From Anaerotignum propionicum DSM 1682 (lineage in GTDB: Bacteria; Bacillota; Clostridia; Lachnospirales; Anaerotignaceae): 64,000 nucleotides of DNA. Within the stretch, counting starts at the first letter, position 1; every line of letters starts with the position of its first letter. Below, one piece after another: positions 8,216 to 17,036 of this stretch. The notes beneath the pieces were generated by a model, which worked only from the letters and a program-made list of their open reading frames with translations, was not told where the DNA came from and searched no databases. Location of the stretch: assembly GCF_001561955.1 (NCBI RefSeq), contig NZ_CP014223.1:1116001-1180000 (forward strand), written 5' to 3'. Made by a program: the position numbers and the translations under genes.

Positions 8216-9471
8216 TGATTACCATACATGAAAAGAATAGCACAACATTTGATACTTTGGGCTTGGGGGCATTGCTTCCGAGCCTTTGTACTGTAAAAGA
8301 GGAGTTAAACGGCCTGTATGAATTGGAGATGGAACACCCTTATGATGAGTGGGGGAAATGGGAGGATATTGAAAAGGAGCGAATTCTTGTTGCATCCACA
8401 CCCCGTGGAAAACAGCCCTTTCGCATTTATCACATCAAACCAGATATGAATGGAATTCAAGTAAATGCCCGACATATCTTTTATGATTTACTGGATAATC
8501 TCTGCTTGAGCGTGAGTGTATCAGGCTCACCCCAAAGTGTATTAAATGCCATAAAAAACGCTTTTGCATTCTCCATGCCCTTTACCTTTTCAACCAATAT
8601 GTCGGGGACAGGTTCAGTCTCTGCAAGCAAAGTAAACCCCATAGCCGCATTGCTCAGTGATGATGAAGATGCAAGTAGTTTTATAAAGGTTTTTGGCGGG
8701 GAAATTCTGAGGGACAGCTTTACTGTTTCTATGAAAACTTCTATTGGTCAGGATCGGGGCGTTGCCATTCGGTACGGCAAAAATCTTGTAGGACTTGAAA
8801 TTAGCGAAGATATATCAGAGGTGGCAACAAGAATCTACGCCTATGGAAAAGATGGGGTGGCCATGTCGGGAGGGTATCGGGATAGCCCATATATTAGTAG
8901 CTACCGCTACCCCAAAATCCATGTATTCGAGGATAGCAGTTTGACTTATTATGAATTACCCGGGGCTGTTCAAGCTTTATTTAATGAGGGGTGCGATTTA
9001 CCAAAGGTGAACATAAAGGCCAATTTTCAGATGCTTTCCGAAACGGAGGAATACAAGGAGTATGCTGTTTTGGAAGAGGTCCAGCTGGGGGATGTGGTGA
9101 CGGTTTCAAATGTAAAAATGGGATTCCACAAAAAAGCAAAGGTCATTTCCTATGAGTGGGATTGCTTACTTGAACAATATAATGAGGTGGAATTGGGAGA
9201 CTTTGTTGCGGACTTGACTTCCTCTGTTACCAGCGGGGAGAAGAGCCTTTCCACAGCTGTAAGTGCGTCCACGGAGGTAAAACAAGTAATTAATTTAGTT
9301 AATGGAGTTGCTACTATAACAAGTCAGGGTCTTTATATCTGTATAGATACCAATTCCATAGATACGGCAACAAAGATATATCACTTTGGCAACAGCGGGT
9401 TAAGGTTTAGCAGCACTGGGATAAAGGGTACCTACAAAACAATTTTAGATACAAATGGCAACAGAGTATAA
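8215..9471 (+). CDS. Phage tail endopeptidase / tail-associated protein (Tal-like)
   Basis: A 418-residue protein. The N-terminal 350 residues match the 'phage minor structural protein' layout of siphophage tail tips: 'NSTTFDTLGLGALLPSLCTVKEELNGLYELEMEHPYD', then 'RIYHIKPDMNGIQVNARHIFYDLLDNL', then a 'GGEILRDSFTVSMKTSIGQDRGVAIRYGKNLVGLE' segment. This domain forms the trimeric baseplate hub. The C-terminal 60 residues are short and contain a small 'TATKIYHFGNSGLRFSSTGIKGTY' repeat-like module often found at the end of tail-fibre proteins. No lytic enzyme domain is visible in the C-terminal part. Confidence 0.8.
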   Translation: MITIHEKNSTTFDTLGLGALLPSLCTVKEELNGLYELEMEHPYDEWGKWEDIEKERILVASTPRGKQPFRIYHIKPDMNGIQVNARHIFYDLLDNLCLSVSVSGSPQSVLNAIKNAFAFSMPFTFSTNMSGTGSVSASKVNPIAALLSDDEDASSFIKVFGGEILRDSFTVSMKTSIGQDRGVAIRYGKNLVGLEISEDISEVATRIYAYGKDGVAMSGGYRDSPYISSYRYPKIHVFEDSSLTYYELPGAVQALFNEGCDLPKVNIKANFQMLSETEEYKEYAVLEEVQLGDVVTVSNVKMGFHKKAKVISYEWDCLLEQYNEVELGDFVADLTSSVTSGEKSLSTAVSASTEVKQVINLVNGVATITSQGLYICIDTNSIDTATKIYHFGNSGLRFSSTGIKGTYKTILDTNGNRV

Positions 9472-9482
9472 GGGGGGAATTT

Positions 9483-9782
9483 ATGAATCAGGATGAAATT
9501 TCAGAAAAGCTGATTGAGGTTGACCAAAGGAGCAAGAGTAATAAACACCGGCTAGATTCTATGGAGAAACGCCAGGACAACCTGGAACAGCTCACCAACT
9601 CTTTTTCTGTGATGCAGAAAGAACAGGAGTACATTAAAGAGGACGTGGGAGAGATTAAAGCGGATGTGAAAACGCTGGCCGAAAAGCCTGCCAAACGGTG
9701 GGAAAGCATCGTGGAGCGGGTGATTACTGTTGTAGTGGGGGCGGTGGTCGGCTATCTGCTGAGTGGGGGGCGGTTGCCTTGA
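9483..9782 (+). CDS. XhlA-like phage lysis accessory protein
   Basis: A 99-residue protein after GGGGGAATTT. It has a charged coiled-coil over residues 5-70 with repeated Gln/Glu/Lys, then one C-terminal membrane segment ('VERVITVVVGAVVGYLLSGG'). This is the hemolysin XhlA layout, a membrane-bound accessory to holin/endolysin lysis in Bacillus phage-like elements. It opens the lysis cassette. Its stop overlaps a TTG start of the next gene (TTGA). Confidence 0.75.
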   Translation: MNQDEISEKLIEVDQRSKSNKHRLDSMEKRQDNLEQLTNSFSVMQKEQEYIKEDVGEIKADVKTLAEKPAKRWESIVERVITVVVGAVVGYLLSGGRLP

Positions 9783-10069
9783 GACGAAGAAATGTAAAAG
9801 GTGAGTTTTCTAAAAGAATTATGCTGATGGAGATGGCTCTATTGTGGGTGAACACACTAGGCGTTATCGGACTTGCCTACTATAGTGTATTTCGTGGCGC
9901 AGATTCAGCATTCCCATGGCTTACTGCAATGGTATCGCTTCCCTGGGCGGCATGGGGCGTAAGTAAAACAGGGTACACAATGAAAAGCATGAGAGAAAAT
10001 ACAGCAGGTGGGGTCGTTTATGATTCCGTCGTATCCAGAGAGGAGAATTATAATGATGTGGCTGGTTGA
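9779..10069 (+). CDS. Phage small membrane protein of the lysis cassette
   Basis: The start is placed at a TTG overlapping the XhlA stop (TTGA), eight bases after a G-rich ribosome binding site; no ATG is available before residue 15. The 96-residue product has two probable membrane segments ('MALLWVNTLGVIGLAYYSVF' and 'FPWLTAMVSLPWAAWGVSKTGY'), with a short basic N terminus and a polar C-terminal tail. It lies between XhlA and the holin, so a second holin-like or anti-holin role is possible. The family is not recognised. Confidence 0.55.
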   Translation: MRRRNVKGEFSKRIMLMEMALLWVNTLGVIGLAYYSVFRGADSAFPWLTAMVSLPWAAWGVSKTGYTMKSMRENTAGGVVYDSVVSREENYNDVAG

Positions 10070-10406
10070 AAATTGGTTTATTGTGGTTGCAATATTGGCG
10101 GTAGCAATGGTGGTTGCTATAGCCATTTATCGTTTTTATGGACTTCCGTCAGCGAAGCAGATAGAAACAATCAAAGAGTGGCTGTTATACGCCTGCATCG
10201 AAGCCGAGAAAGCCCTAGGCAATGGTACAGGGCAACTTAAATTAAGGTATGTTTATGATTTATTTATCACACGTTTTCCAGCGGTGGCCAGAATGATTTC
10301 ATTTACCGTTTTTTCTGGTTGGGTAGATGTAGCATTGGAAGAAATGCGCATCATGCTGACACAGAATAAGGCAATTCGAGAAGTGGTGAGGGGGGATGTG
10401 GCATGA
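10053..10406 (+). CDS. Phage holin, LL-H-like family
   Basis: About 117 residues. The start is at the ATG at 10053 behind AGGAG, because longer in-frame starts lie inside the previous gene. One N-terminal membrane segment ('WFIVVAILAVAMVVAIAIYRFYG', residues about 8-30) is followed by a soluble helical part with 'IKEWLLYACIEAEKALGNGTGQLKLRYVYDLF', matching the LL-H-like holin family. Holins open the membrane at the end of infection so the endolysin can reach the wall. The stop overlaps the endolysin start by four bases. Confidence 0.75.
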   Translation: MMWLVENWFIVVAILAVAMVVAIAIYRFYGLPSAKQIETIKEWLLYACIEAEKALGNGTGQLKLRYVYDLFITRFPAVARMISFTVFSGWVDVALEEMRIMLTQNKAIREVVRGDVA

Positions 10407-11023
10407 CAGGACAGGAATTAGTGGCTTTTGCACGTTCTAAGTTAGGGACGCCCTATGTATACGGTATGAAGGGCACAGTAATGACACGAACCAACTTCAA
10501 CTATCTGCAGGGTCAATACGGGAAAAAGTGTGTTTGGGATTCTGATGAAAGTAAAGTGGGTAAGGTTTGTGTGGACTGCTCCGGGCTGATTTCATGGGCT
10601 TCTGGGGTTGTTTTAGGCTCTGCCCAACTATTTGATAGGGCAATCAAAAAGGAGCTTATAAGTACAATTAAACAGGCGCCTATAGGTGCGTTGGTATGGA
10701 TGAAAGGTCACGTGGGCATTTACACCGGTGTAAAAAATGGTGTGCCATATTACATAGCTGCGGATGGCTCGGCTTATGGGGTAAGAGAGGTACCGCTAAG
10801 CAAGAATAACTTCACCCATTGGTTATTGATGGATTATATTAATTATGTAGAAAGGGATGATGAAGTGGTAACAAGAGAAAAGATTATTGTAAATGGTAAG
10901 GAATGCGAAGTGGATATGATTCGTAAGGATGGGGTTACATATATTAAGACTAGAGATATTGCGGAGTTGTTGGGGTTAAAGGTTGGAAATAAGGGCAGTG
11001 TACCAACACTGGAAAGAAAATAG
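10403..11023 (+). CDS. Phage endolysin, NlpC/P60 family
   Basis: A 206-residue protein. The first 150 residues form an NlpC/P60 peptidase: 'FARSKLGTPYVYG' opens the domain, the catalytic Cys sits in 'VDCSGLISWA' (near residue 59), the His in 'KGHVGIYTG', and the third polar residue in 'YYIAADGSAYG'. It should cut peptide bonds in peptidoglycan stems. The C-terminal 45 residues ('EKIIVNGKECEVDMIRKDGVTYIKTRDIAELLG') resemble one copy of the copper amine oxidase N-terminal-like (stalk) motif, probably a wall-binding element. It has no signal peptide, as expected for release through the holin. It is the last phage gene. Confidence 0.85.
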   Translation: MTGQELVAFARSKLGTPYVYGMKGTVMTRTNFNYLQGQYGKKCVWDSDESKVGKVCVDCSGLISWASGVVLGSAQLFDRAIKKELISTIKQAPIGALVWMKGHVGIYTGVKNGVPYYIAADGSAYGVREVPLSKNNFTHWLLMDYINYVERDDEVVTREKIIVNGKECEVDMIRKDGVTYIKTRDIAELLGLKVGNKGSVPTLERK

Positions 11024-11494
11024 AGCGTACTAAAAACGTACTATAAATTTTTCAAGCCGATATTTTTATAAAAGAATAGGGTAGATTTTGCAGTAAATGC
11101 AGTAAAAAACACTATAGAAAAGCATGTAAAAAAGTCAGGGTAATTGGGATGAATAAATAGTTTTTAAGATTTTTCTAAACTAAGATTTATCTAAGTCGAT
11201 ATACAAATAACTTTCAATTACGATATTTTTACATTTTCGGTGTATAAAGCGTATTTGAAGGTTATTTTTTATGCAATTCAATACCTTTAAATGAATATAC
11301 GTTTGAATAAGAATCTATGATGGATTGGTAAAGCAAATATACAGGCATTGTTTATTGTAGTCTATTTTACTATTTGAAAGAATAAAGATAATATTGCTCT
11401 TTTTTTAAAAATAAATTTATTAGATATAATTGAATCGGTTTAAACCTAAAATCATTTACTGCAACATGAATCTTGCAAAAATTGTAAAAAACTA
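11024..11494. other. Prophage-host junction spacer, no gene seen
   Basis: About 470 bases of AT-rich DNA between the endolysin and the NfeD/flotillin operon. A short palindrome (AGCGTAC..GTACT, 11024-11043) lies just after the endolysin and may be a weak terminator. No tRNA, integrase, direct repeat or coding sequence was found. The right end of the prophage most likely lies here, but the attachment site cannot be placed without the left end. Confidence 0.5.
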
Positions 11495-11523
11495 TTACAA
11501 AATATTGGAAAATGTGTTATTAT
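11495..11523 (+). promoter_or_regulatory. Promoter of NfeD-like/flotillin operon
   Basis: TTACAA (11495-11500) and TATTAT (11518-11523) separated by 17 bases, 35 bases before the first gene, which has an AGAAAGGA ribosome binding site. It fits a vegetative sigma-A promoter. Confidence 0.65.
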
Positions 11524-11558
11524 GGAAAAAACAATCACATTAGAAAGGACAGTGCAAA

Positions 11559-12149
11559 ATGAAAGAGCTTTTAGCAGGTTATGAAACCCTTAGCTCGCTG
11601 GAAAAAATATACACAGCATCCCTAGTTATTGGAATTATTGTACCAATATTGGATTTGATAATGGGTGTTTTATCCATTGGGCTTCATATGGGTACGGATA
11701 TTGATTTTGACTTTGATGCTGATATGAATTTTGCAAGCACATGGTTACCGCTGAGCTCATTAGCTATTTTATCATTTCTTGTTTTATTTGGCGGTGGAGG
11801 TCTTATTTCTCTATTTTTTGTGAGTGAGAAGATTAGCCTGTTAATTGCCATTGCAGCTGGGTATTTTTTTGCCGTAGTAATGAACAAATTTGTTATTATA
11901 CCGCTTAAAAGAAATCGAGTTTCATCTCCGAAAGCCGAAGAGATAATAGGAAAGTCTGCTAGAGTCACCAGCTCTATTATTGAATCCGGATTTGGAGAAA
12001 TTGTAGTTATTGTAGATAGGATAACTTTGAATTATACAGCAGCTTCAAAGGATAACGAAGCCATTGGCTATGGAGAAACCGTACAAATATTGGAATTGAA
12101 GGAGAATGGCGTTGCAATTGTCTGTAAAGAAAAGAAGGGGGAATTTTGA
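11559..12149 (+). CDS. NfeD-like membrane protein
   Basis: A 196-residue membrane protein directly before a flotillin gene. Three hydrophobic segments are visible at about residues 20-42, 65-85 and 90-112 ('IYTASLVIGIIVPILDLIMG', 'PLSSLAILSFLVLFGGGG', 'ISLLIAIAAGYFFAVVMN'). They are followed by a C-terminal small beta domain of about 70 residues ('EEIIGKSARVTSSIIESGFGEIVVIVDRITLNYTA...GETVQILEL') of the OB-fold NfeD type. Short NfeD proteins are the usual partners of flotillins, probably anchoring or organising them in membrane microdomains. The stop overlaps the flotillin start. Confidence 0.75.
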   Translation: MKELLAGYETLSSLEKIYTASLVIGIIVPILDLIMGVLSIGLHMGTDIDFDFDADMNFASTWLPLSSLAILSFLVLFGGGGLISLFFVSEKISLLIAIAAGYFFAVVMNKFVIIPLKRNRVSSPKAEEIIGKSARVTSSIIESGFGEIVVIVDRITLNYTAASKDNEAIGYGETVQILELKENGVAIVCKEKKGEF

Positions 12150-13822
12150 TGTTTGATTCATTGCTCTTGACCGTAGGAGCGGTCGTTTTAGGTATTATTT
12201 TGATTACTTTAGTTATTTTAACTGCATGGAAAAAGGTTCCGGCAGATAAGGCAGCAGTTGTAACCGGTCTTGGAAAGAAGAAAGTGGTTACCGCTGGTGG
12301 TGTTATTGTCATTCCCGTACTCCAAAGAATCGACTATATTTCATTGCAAAACGTGCGTTTCCCAATTGCCATGCAAGATGCAATGACTAGACATGGTGTT
12401 CCTATTAATACAGAAGGCATTGTCGTAATTAAAGTGCAAAATACCGAGGAAGCCATATTAATGGCAATGGAACAGTTTAATGATGTGACCTCTGCCGTTA
12501 CAAAAGAAAAGATTATTGATACGGCAAAAGACGTTTCCGAAGGCAAGCTTAGAGAAATAATAGCCACCCTTACTGTAGAAGAAATATATAGTGAAAGAGA
12601 TAAATTTGCATCAAAAGTTCTGGAAGTAGCCGCAGAACAGTTAAATGTATTAGGTCTGGAATTAAAGTCTTTCTCCATTAAAGAAATTTCAGATAAGAAT
12701 GGATATCTTGAAGCGTTGGGTAAACCTCAGATAGCGGGAATTAAAAGAGATGCCCAGATAGCAGAGGCTGATGCTTTAAGAGAAACACAGATTAAAACTT
12801 CTGAGGCTAAGAGACTGGGTGCAGCTGCTCAATTGGAAGCAGATGCCAAGATTGCAGAAGCCCAGAAAGAGGCAGACGTTAAGGTTTTAGAATACGAACA
12901 GCAGAGACAGTTGGCTAAGGCTAAAACAGATGCATCTTATGAGATCCAACAAAATATTACTAATATGGAAGTTATTAATACCGAGATGGATGCGGCTGTT
13001 TTAAAAGAAGAAAGACAGAAATCTGTAAAAGAGGCCGAAATTCAAGTGGAGATTGCTGCTGCAATTAAGAACACTGAACTTGCAGAAAGAAAAGCAGAGC
13101 GTAAACAAAAGGAATTGCTTGAGACAGTTGTAAACCCCGCTGCAGCGGAAAAGCAAAAAGCAGAGTTACAAGCAGAGGCTGATAAGATTAAGACGGTTAA
13201 GGCTGCTGAGGCTGATGCAGAGGCTAAGAAGCTAAATGCGGAAGCAGAGGCTGCAATGATTCAAAAAACAGGTGAAGCCACAGCCCAGGCAATAAAATTA
13301 AGGGGTCTTGCGGAAGCGGAAGCTATGGAAAAGAAGGCAGAGGCATATGCTAAATATGGCAACGCCGCTATTATTGACATAGTGATTGATAAACTTCCTG
13401 AAATAGCCAGAGCAATTGCAGAACCAATGAGCAGAATTGACAAGATAACGATTATTGGTGGCGGAGAAGGTTCTGGAGGTAGTGCAACAGATGTGACAAA
13501 AATGGCTCTGGGAAGCTTAACCGCTGTTACGGAAGGTATGAAAGATGTATTAGGATTTGATATGACAGAGGTCATGAAAGCCAATACTTATGCTGGCAAG
13601 ACGGATAAGAATATTAACTTTAATCTTGATAAACTAACAGATAAGGAAAAGGCGGTAGCTATTGCTGGAACAGCAGCAGTGATTAAGGACAATATTTTTG
13701 ATGGAGAAACACTTACAGAAGTAGTTATTGAAGATCCAGAAGTATCCGTTGAGATTGTTGAATCCGTGGATACGGATGACCAGGTTTCTGAGCCGGAGGA
13801 GATTGATAAACGATTCTTATAG
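12149..13822 (+). CDS. Flotillin-family protein (FloT/YqiK-like)
   Basis: About 557 residues, started at the ATG behind AAGGGGG. A single N-terminal membrane segment (about residues 5-27) leads into an SPFH domain ('VPADKAAVVTGLGKKKVVTAGG...PVLQRIDYISLQNVRFPI', to about 200). A long coiled-coil of Ala/Glu/Lys repeats follows (about 205-420), then a Gly-rich linker ('GGGEGSGG') and a C-terminal tail. This is the flotillin architecture; such proteins build lipid-ordered microdomains and affect signalling and wall synthesis. It is somewhat longer than Bacillus FloT (about 509 residues) through an acidic C-terminal extension. It is paired with the NfeD-like gene. Confidence 0.88.
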   Translation: MFDSLLLTVGAVVLGIILITLVILTAWKKVPADKAAVVTGLGKKKVVTAGGVIVIPVLQRIDYISLQNVRFPIAMQDAMTRHGVPINTEGIVVIKVQNTEEAILMAMEQFNDVTSAVTKEKIIDTAKDVSEGKLREIIATLTVEEIYSERDKFASKVLEVAAEQLNVLGLELKSFSIKEISDKNGYLEALGKPQIAGIKRDAQIAEADALRETQIKTSEAKRLGAAAQLEADAKIAEAQKEADVKVLEYEQQRQLAKAKTDASYEIQQNITNMEVINTEMDAAVLKEERQKSVKEAEIQVEIAAAIKNTELAERKAERKQKELLETVVNPAAAEKQKAELQAEADKIKTVKAAEADAEAKKLNAEAEAAMIQKTGEATAQAIKLRGLAEAEAMEKKAEAYAKYGNAAIIDIVIDKLPEIARAIAEPMSRIDKITIIGGGEGSGGSATDVTKMALGSLTAVTEGMKDVLGFDMTEVMKANTYAGKTDKNINFNLDKLTDKEKAVAIAGTAAVIKDNIFDGETLTEVVIEDPEVSVEIVESVDTDDQVSEPEEIDKRFL

Positions 13823-13935
13823 TGTAAGTGTCTCATTAATAACATCATTGTGATTTGTCCGTGATAGGTGATATTTATTTATTGGCTTAGAAAGAGATTA
13901 TTTTATAATGCTAAGTAACAAATAGTATTTTGCAG

Positions 13936-13983
13936 ACCTCTAAACTGGTGACATATGAAATTGCTCAGTTTGGAGGTTTTTTG
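13936..13983 (+). terminator. Terminator after flotillin operon
   Basis: CCTCTAAACTG pairs with CAGTTTGGAGG (one G-U pair) around an 18-base loop, followed by TTTTTTG. It ends the NfeD/flotillin transcript. Confidence 0.8.
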
Positions 13984-14047
13984 TTTCTGAAAGATTTAAA
14001 TTCTTAGAGTTAGAGTATGAGTTGCAAGAAAATTATAATATAGGTAA

Positions 14048-14073
14048 GGGCAGAGCTAAAATCGGCTCTGCCC
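14048..14073 (-). terminator. Hairpin at 3' end of VanZ-family gene
   Basis: A perfect nine-base stem (GGGCAGAGC/GCTCTGCCC) with an eight-base loop lies beyond the stop of the minus-strand VanZ-family gene. The following T content on that strand is weak, so termination efficiency is uncertain. Confidence 0.5.
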
Positions 14074-14135
14074 TTCAGTAACTAACCTTATATTTAATTC
14101 GGATTTTTAAGTTTATACAAAACTTGAAACGCTCT

Positions 14136-14660
14136 CTAGCAATTTGCCAATAGCAAAATAGACATTAATCCCGAGAATAAAACCGCAATGATTCCTCCAA
14201 AAATAGAAATAGCTGTATCAATTTTTTGCTTATCTTTTACGGACTTAAGTAAAACTGTATATAAAAAAATACCGATTAGTCCACCAGATACATTAGTTAT
14301 TAAGTCCGTAATATCCGTAACTCCGATAGAGAGAATATACTGCATCACTTCTAAAGCAAAACTTGTTCCAAAAATGATGAAGAGTTTACTTCGCAACTTC
14401 ATTTTTGGAGCCAGCATAGAAAGCAAAACGCCAAAAGGAATAAAAATCAGAACATTGTCTCTGATCTCCCTAATTTGAAATAGTTCGGCAACAGCATTCG
14501 TATAATGAAATGGTATTAGGTTGACAATTCTTACATGATCCATACTACTCAATTTAAATTGTAGTTTAAATAGTATAATCCATACCAATATTATTAAATA
14601 AAGTACGAAAAGCAATGAAGCAAAAGTTTTGACTTTACTTTTTTTGTCCATAGAATCCAT
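14136..14660 (-). CDS. VanZ family membrane protein
   Basis: A 174-residue protein with four or five membrane segments ('FASLLFVLYLIILVWIILF', 'NVLIFIPFGVLLSML', 'LFIIFGTSFALEVMQYIL', 'GGLIGIFLYTVLL', 'AISIFGGIIAVLFSGLMSIL'). The conserved VanZ motifs are present: 'NLIPFHY' near residue 46, 'DNVLIFIPFG' near 68, and the acidic 'FALEVMQY...VTDITDLITNVSGGLIG'. VanZ-family proteins lower teicoplanin or lipoglycopeptide sensitivity in some Gram-positives by an unknown mechanism; most chromosomal copies are of unknown role. It stands alone here, 40 kb from the VanRSY genes. It reads towards the flotillin operon and has its own spacer. Confidence 0.85.
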   Translation of the reverse strand: MDSMDKKSKVKTFASLLFVLYLIILVWIILFKLQFKLSSMDHVRIVNLIPFHYTNAVAELFQIREIRDNVLIFIPFGVLLSMLAPKMKLRSKLFIIFGTSFALEVMQYILSIGVTDITDLITNVSGGLIGIFLYTVLLKSVKDKQKIDTAISIFGGIIAVLFSGLMSILLLANC

Positions 14661-14996
14661 TTTCCTTTCTGCATGATATTTAAGTAACTTTTATTTTCAC
14701 TCCGAGTCACCCAAGACCAGCATTTGGATTGTAGTTTTTTTCTTTCAGAGCAATTAAGTTTCATTTATTATATCAAAGTTGATTATTATATTATTTCAGA
14801 TTTTCCTAAGATTTTTATAATTTTCTTTGGTTTCCTTTTTGGAGTTTAGTTTGCAAGGGAAAATATCCTCTTCCACTTATCTGCATTAATGAAGTCCCCA
14901 ATTGTTAATTTCAAATGTTCATTATTATTTTAAACAATAGCTTTTACAATGCAATTGTATGGCTATTCCATATATTTTTTTACAGAATTTTTAGAG
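14661..14996. other. Spacer with no gene seen
   Basis: AT-rich DNA between the VanZ-family gene start and the terminator of the metallophosphoesterase gene, both on the minus strand. It presumably holds the VanZ promoter near 14700-14780, but no convincing -35/-10 pair was fixed. Confidence 0.4.
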
Positions 14997-15030
14997 AAAG
15001 GCAGAACCAAAAACCCGGTTCTGCCTTTTA
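14997..15030 (-). terminator. Terminator of metallophosphoesterase gene
   Basis: AAAGGCAGAACC pairs with GGTTCTGCCTTT around a short loop; on the minus strand the arm is followed by a T-rich run. It lies about 55 bases beyond the stop of the minus-strand gene. Confidence 0.75.
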
Positions 15031-15083
15031 ATAATACTAAAAAAATCGCGATATGCTATTATCCACAAAAGAGACGCTGAGTC

Positions 15084-15794
15084 TTAACAAATAGAGTTTT
15101 CTTCATCAATCGGCAAAATATCTGCATGTACGCCTCTTAATTTCGGCGTTATGGCTTGATCCACATGCATATGGCCAAAATACCACTTTTTAAATCTTTG
15201 AGAACCTAAAATGAAATGATACCACTCCTGAAGATGAGTGGGTAAGTGGTAATCTCCATCAATTTGTTTTAAACGAGAAATACACTCTCTGGCAAATAAA
15301 GGAGTTTCGTGAGTTATCACATAATCAATTTGGTTATAGTTTTCAACGAGCTGTTTTTGGCCATACTCGATTTCCTCAGGTGAGGGTTCTTCCTCTTTCC
15401 ACCAGCTTATGCCTTCTTCACGCCTATCTTTATCAATAGAGCGAGCACCGCCAAAGGTGAAAAAGTTGTTTCCATATATAGAGTAAATTTCACCACGCAT
15501 TAAGTGATATACCCGTTCTCCTATTTGGTGCGCTTTTCCACCACTCCATTGGCAAATCTCCAAACCATTTAGCAAAGCATGATTTTCATGATTTCCATCA
15601 ATAAATGCGATTGTGCCCGGGAAAATTTGCTGTAATGTTTCAATTCCATAAGAAAAATCTTCATTCCAAACATAGCCTGCATCGCCAGCAATGATTAAAA
15701 TATCGCTATCCTTTAATTCTACTTTTTCAGCAAGGTTAAACAAAGGAAGAAAAGTCCCATGTTTATCTCCTGTAATTAAAATTCTTCCTGACAT
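15084..15794 (-). CDS. Metallophosphoesterase family protein
   Basis: A 236-residue protein starting at the ATG at 15794, behind GGGGGGAG. A longer frame upstream would overlap the neighbouring gene and lacks a ribosome binding site. Calcineurin-like motifs are in order: 'ILITGDKHGTF' (usual GDxHG, with Lys in the middle position), 'LIIAGDAGYVW' (GDxx), 'FIDGNHENH' (GNHE), 'DYVITHETP' (H) and 'KWYFGHMHVD' (GHxH). It should bind two metal ions and cut phosphoester bonds; the substrate is unknown. It is 19 bases downstream of the MBL-fold gene and probably co-transcribed with it. Confidence 0.85.
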   Translation of the reverse strand: MSGRILITGDKHGTFLPLFNLAEKVELKDSDILIIAGDAGYVWNEDFSYGIETLQQIFPGTIAFIDGNHENHALLNGLEICQWSGGKAHQIGERVYHLMRGEIYSIYGNNFFTFGGARSIDKDRREEGISWWKEEEPSPEEIEYGQKQLVENYNQIDYVITHETPLFARECISRLKQIDGDYHLPTHLQEWYHFILGSQRFKKWYFGHMHVDQAITPKLRGVHADILPIDEENSIC

Positions 15795-15813
15795 ACACTC
15801 CCCCCAAAGGTAT

Positions 15814-16779
15814 TTATTTTTTATAATAATAGATTCCATTATTCTCTTCACGCGCAATTTTTCCCGTGAAAAAAAGGTATTGTAAATGAGAAATGGCTTC
15901 ACCTGTTGCAAACCATTTTTGAGGTTGAGGAAAATCATCCCAGTCCTTACAGTCTATTTCCCAGGTCATATCTCTAGCAACCATGTAGCTTGTTTTCCAC
16001 TGGTTACCTAAAACCTGCATTACTTCTTCCAATCTTTCTTCGTGATGTTTTTGTAATTCCTTAATTCGCCCATACATATCTTCTATTGGTGTTCCGTGGG
16101 CTGTGAGCAATAATTGGACGTCTAATTTTTCTATTTTTGCAAGGCTATCCAAATAGTCCTTTAAGGGATTTTCGACACCTAATTCTATACATATGTTTGG
16201 CGTGATAGTACCTAAAATATGGTCGCCACAAAACAATATTTTCTTCTTTGCATCATATAAACAGGCATGTCCTGGTGTATGGCCGGGTGTCAAAACAACC
16301 TCAAACTCATAATCTCCGTATTTTAATACATCACCCTCTGCAACATATGTAAAATCTACTCTTGCATCATGGCAGTATTTTCTACCTGGATGAATATCTG
16401 TATTCCTGCCAAATGCTGCTTTGGGAAAGCCATATTTTATAAATAAATCATCTAACATTCGCCAATAAAGATTTCCTACTTCAAAGTTTATGAGTTCTCC
16501 ATCTGTTTCGCTGGCAAAAATTGTACTTGATTTTGTGGCGAATTTTGGCACAAGACCACAATGGTCTGAGTGCAAATGGGTGATGAATAAATCTGTATTG
16601 ACGATTCCAAGCTCTGTAAAGGCGCTCATTAAAGCCTCTTCACACTCGGGTCTGTTAAAGCCTGTATCAATCAAAAGATTTTTGCTTCCCGTTATAATAT
16701 AGGAGTTGATTTCTCGCAAGGGGTTGTTGGGTAATGGTACTACTTTTGTATAAATATTATCAGCTACTTTTGTTAGCAT
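15814..16779 (-). CDS. MBL-fold metallo-hydrolase
   Basis: A 321-residue metallo-beta-lactamase-fold enzyme. The zinc motif is complete: 'LFITHLHSDHCGL' (HxHxDH, near residue 87), a later His in 'LTPGHTPGHACLYD', the bridging Asp in 'ILFCGDHILG', and a last His in 'LLLTAHGTPI'. The C-terminal 70 residues are a helical extension ('MYGRIKELQKHHEERLEEVMQVL' then 'MVARDMTWEID...GEAISHLQYLFFTGKI') of a winged-helix kind common in the group B MBL hydrolases annotated as YmaE- or LACTB2-like. The substrate is unknown. It is first in a two-gene minus-strand unit. Confidence 0.85.
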   Translation of the reverse strand: MLTKVADNIYTKVVPLPNNPLREINSYIITGSKNLLIDTGFNRPECEEALMSAFTELGIVNTDLFITHLHSDHCGLVPKFATKSSTIFASETDGELINFEVGNLYWRMLDDLFIKYGFPKAAFGRNTDIHPGRKYCHDARVDFTYVAEGDVLKYGDYEFEVVLTPGHTPGHACLYDAKKKILFCGDHILGTITPNICIELGVENPLKDYLDSLAKIEKLDVQLLLTAHGTPIEDMYGRIKELQKHHEERLEEVMQVLGNQWKTSYMVARDMTWEIDCKDWDDFPQPQKWFATGEAISHLQYLFFTGKIAREENNGIYYYKK

Positions 16780-16972
16780 AGTACTCCCTCCTAACTCAAC
16801 ATTTTTTGTAGAAAGATATGCTTTTCATTATATCATACCAATTACCTTCTGCATAGCACTGCTGTCTAATACCATAATGTAAAGTAGTAAATTGTAGCTG
16901 CTAAGTGCAGAAGGAATATAATTGAATTCTTTATTGATAAAGTATGATGTTGCACATGCTTTCGTTGTTGAA

Positions 16973-17018
16973 AAACCTTCAAACCGAGTATATTATCACT
17001 TGGTTTGAAGGTTTTTAG
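16973..17018 (-). terminator. Terminator of DUF4397 gene
   Basis: AAAAACCTTCAAACCGAG pairs with CTTGGTTTGAAGGTTTTT around a short AT loop. The long near-perfect stem with T-rich flanks on both strands lies just beyond the stop of the minus-strand DUF4397 gene. Confidence 0.8.
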
Positions 17019-17036
17019 TATAATTATGCTTTCAGG

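Noticed and set aside
15795..15938. Upstream extension of the metallophosphoesterase frame
   Set aside because: It overlaps the MBL-fold gene, lacks a ribosome binding site, and the family start fits the ATG at 15794.
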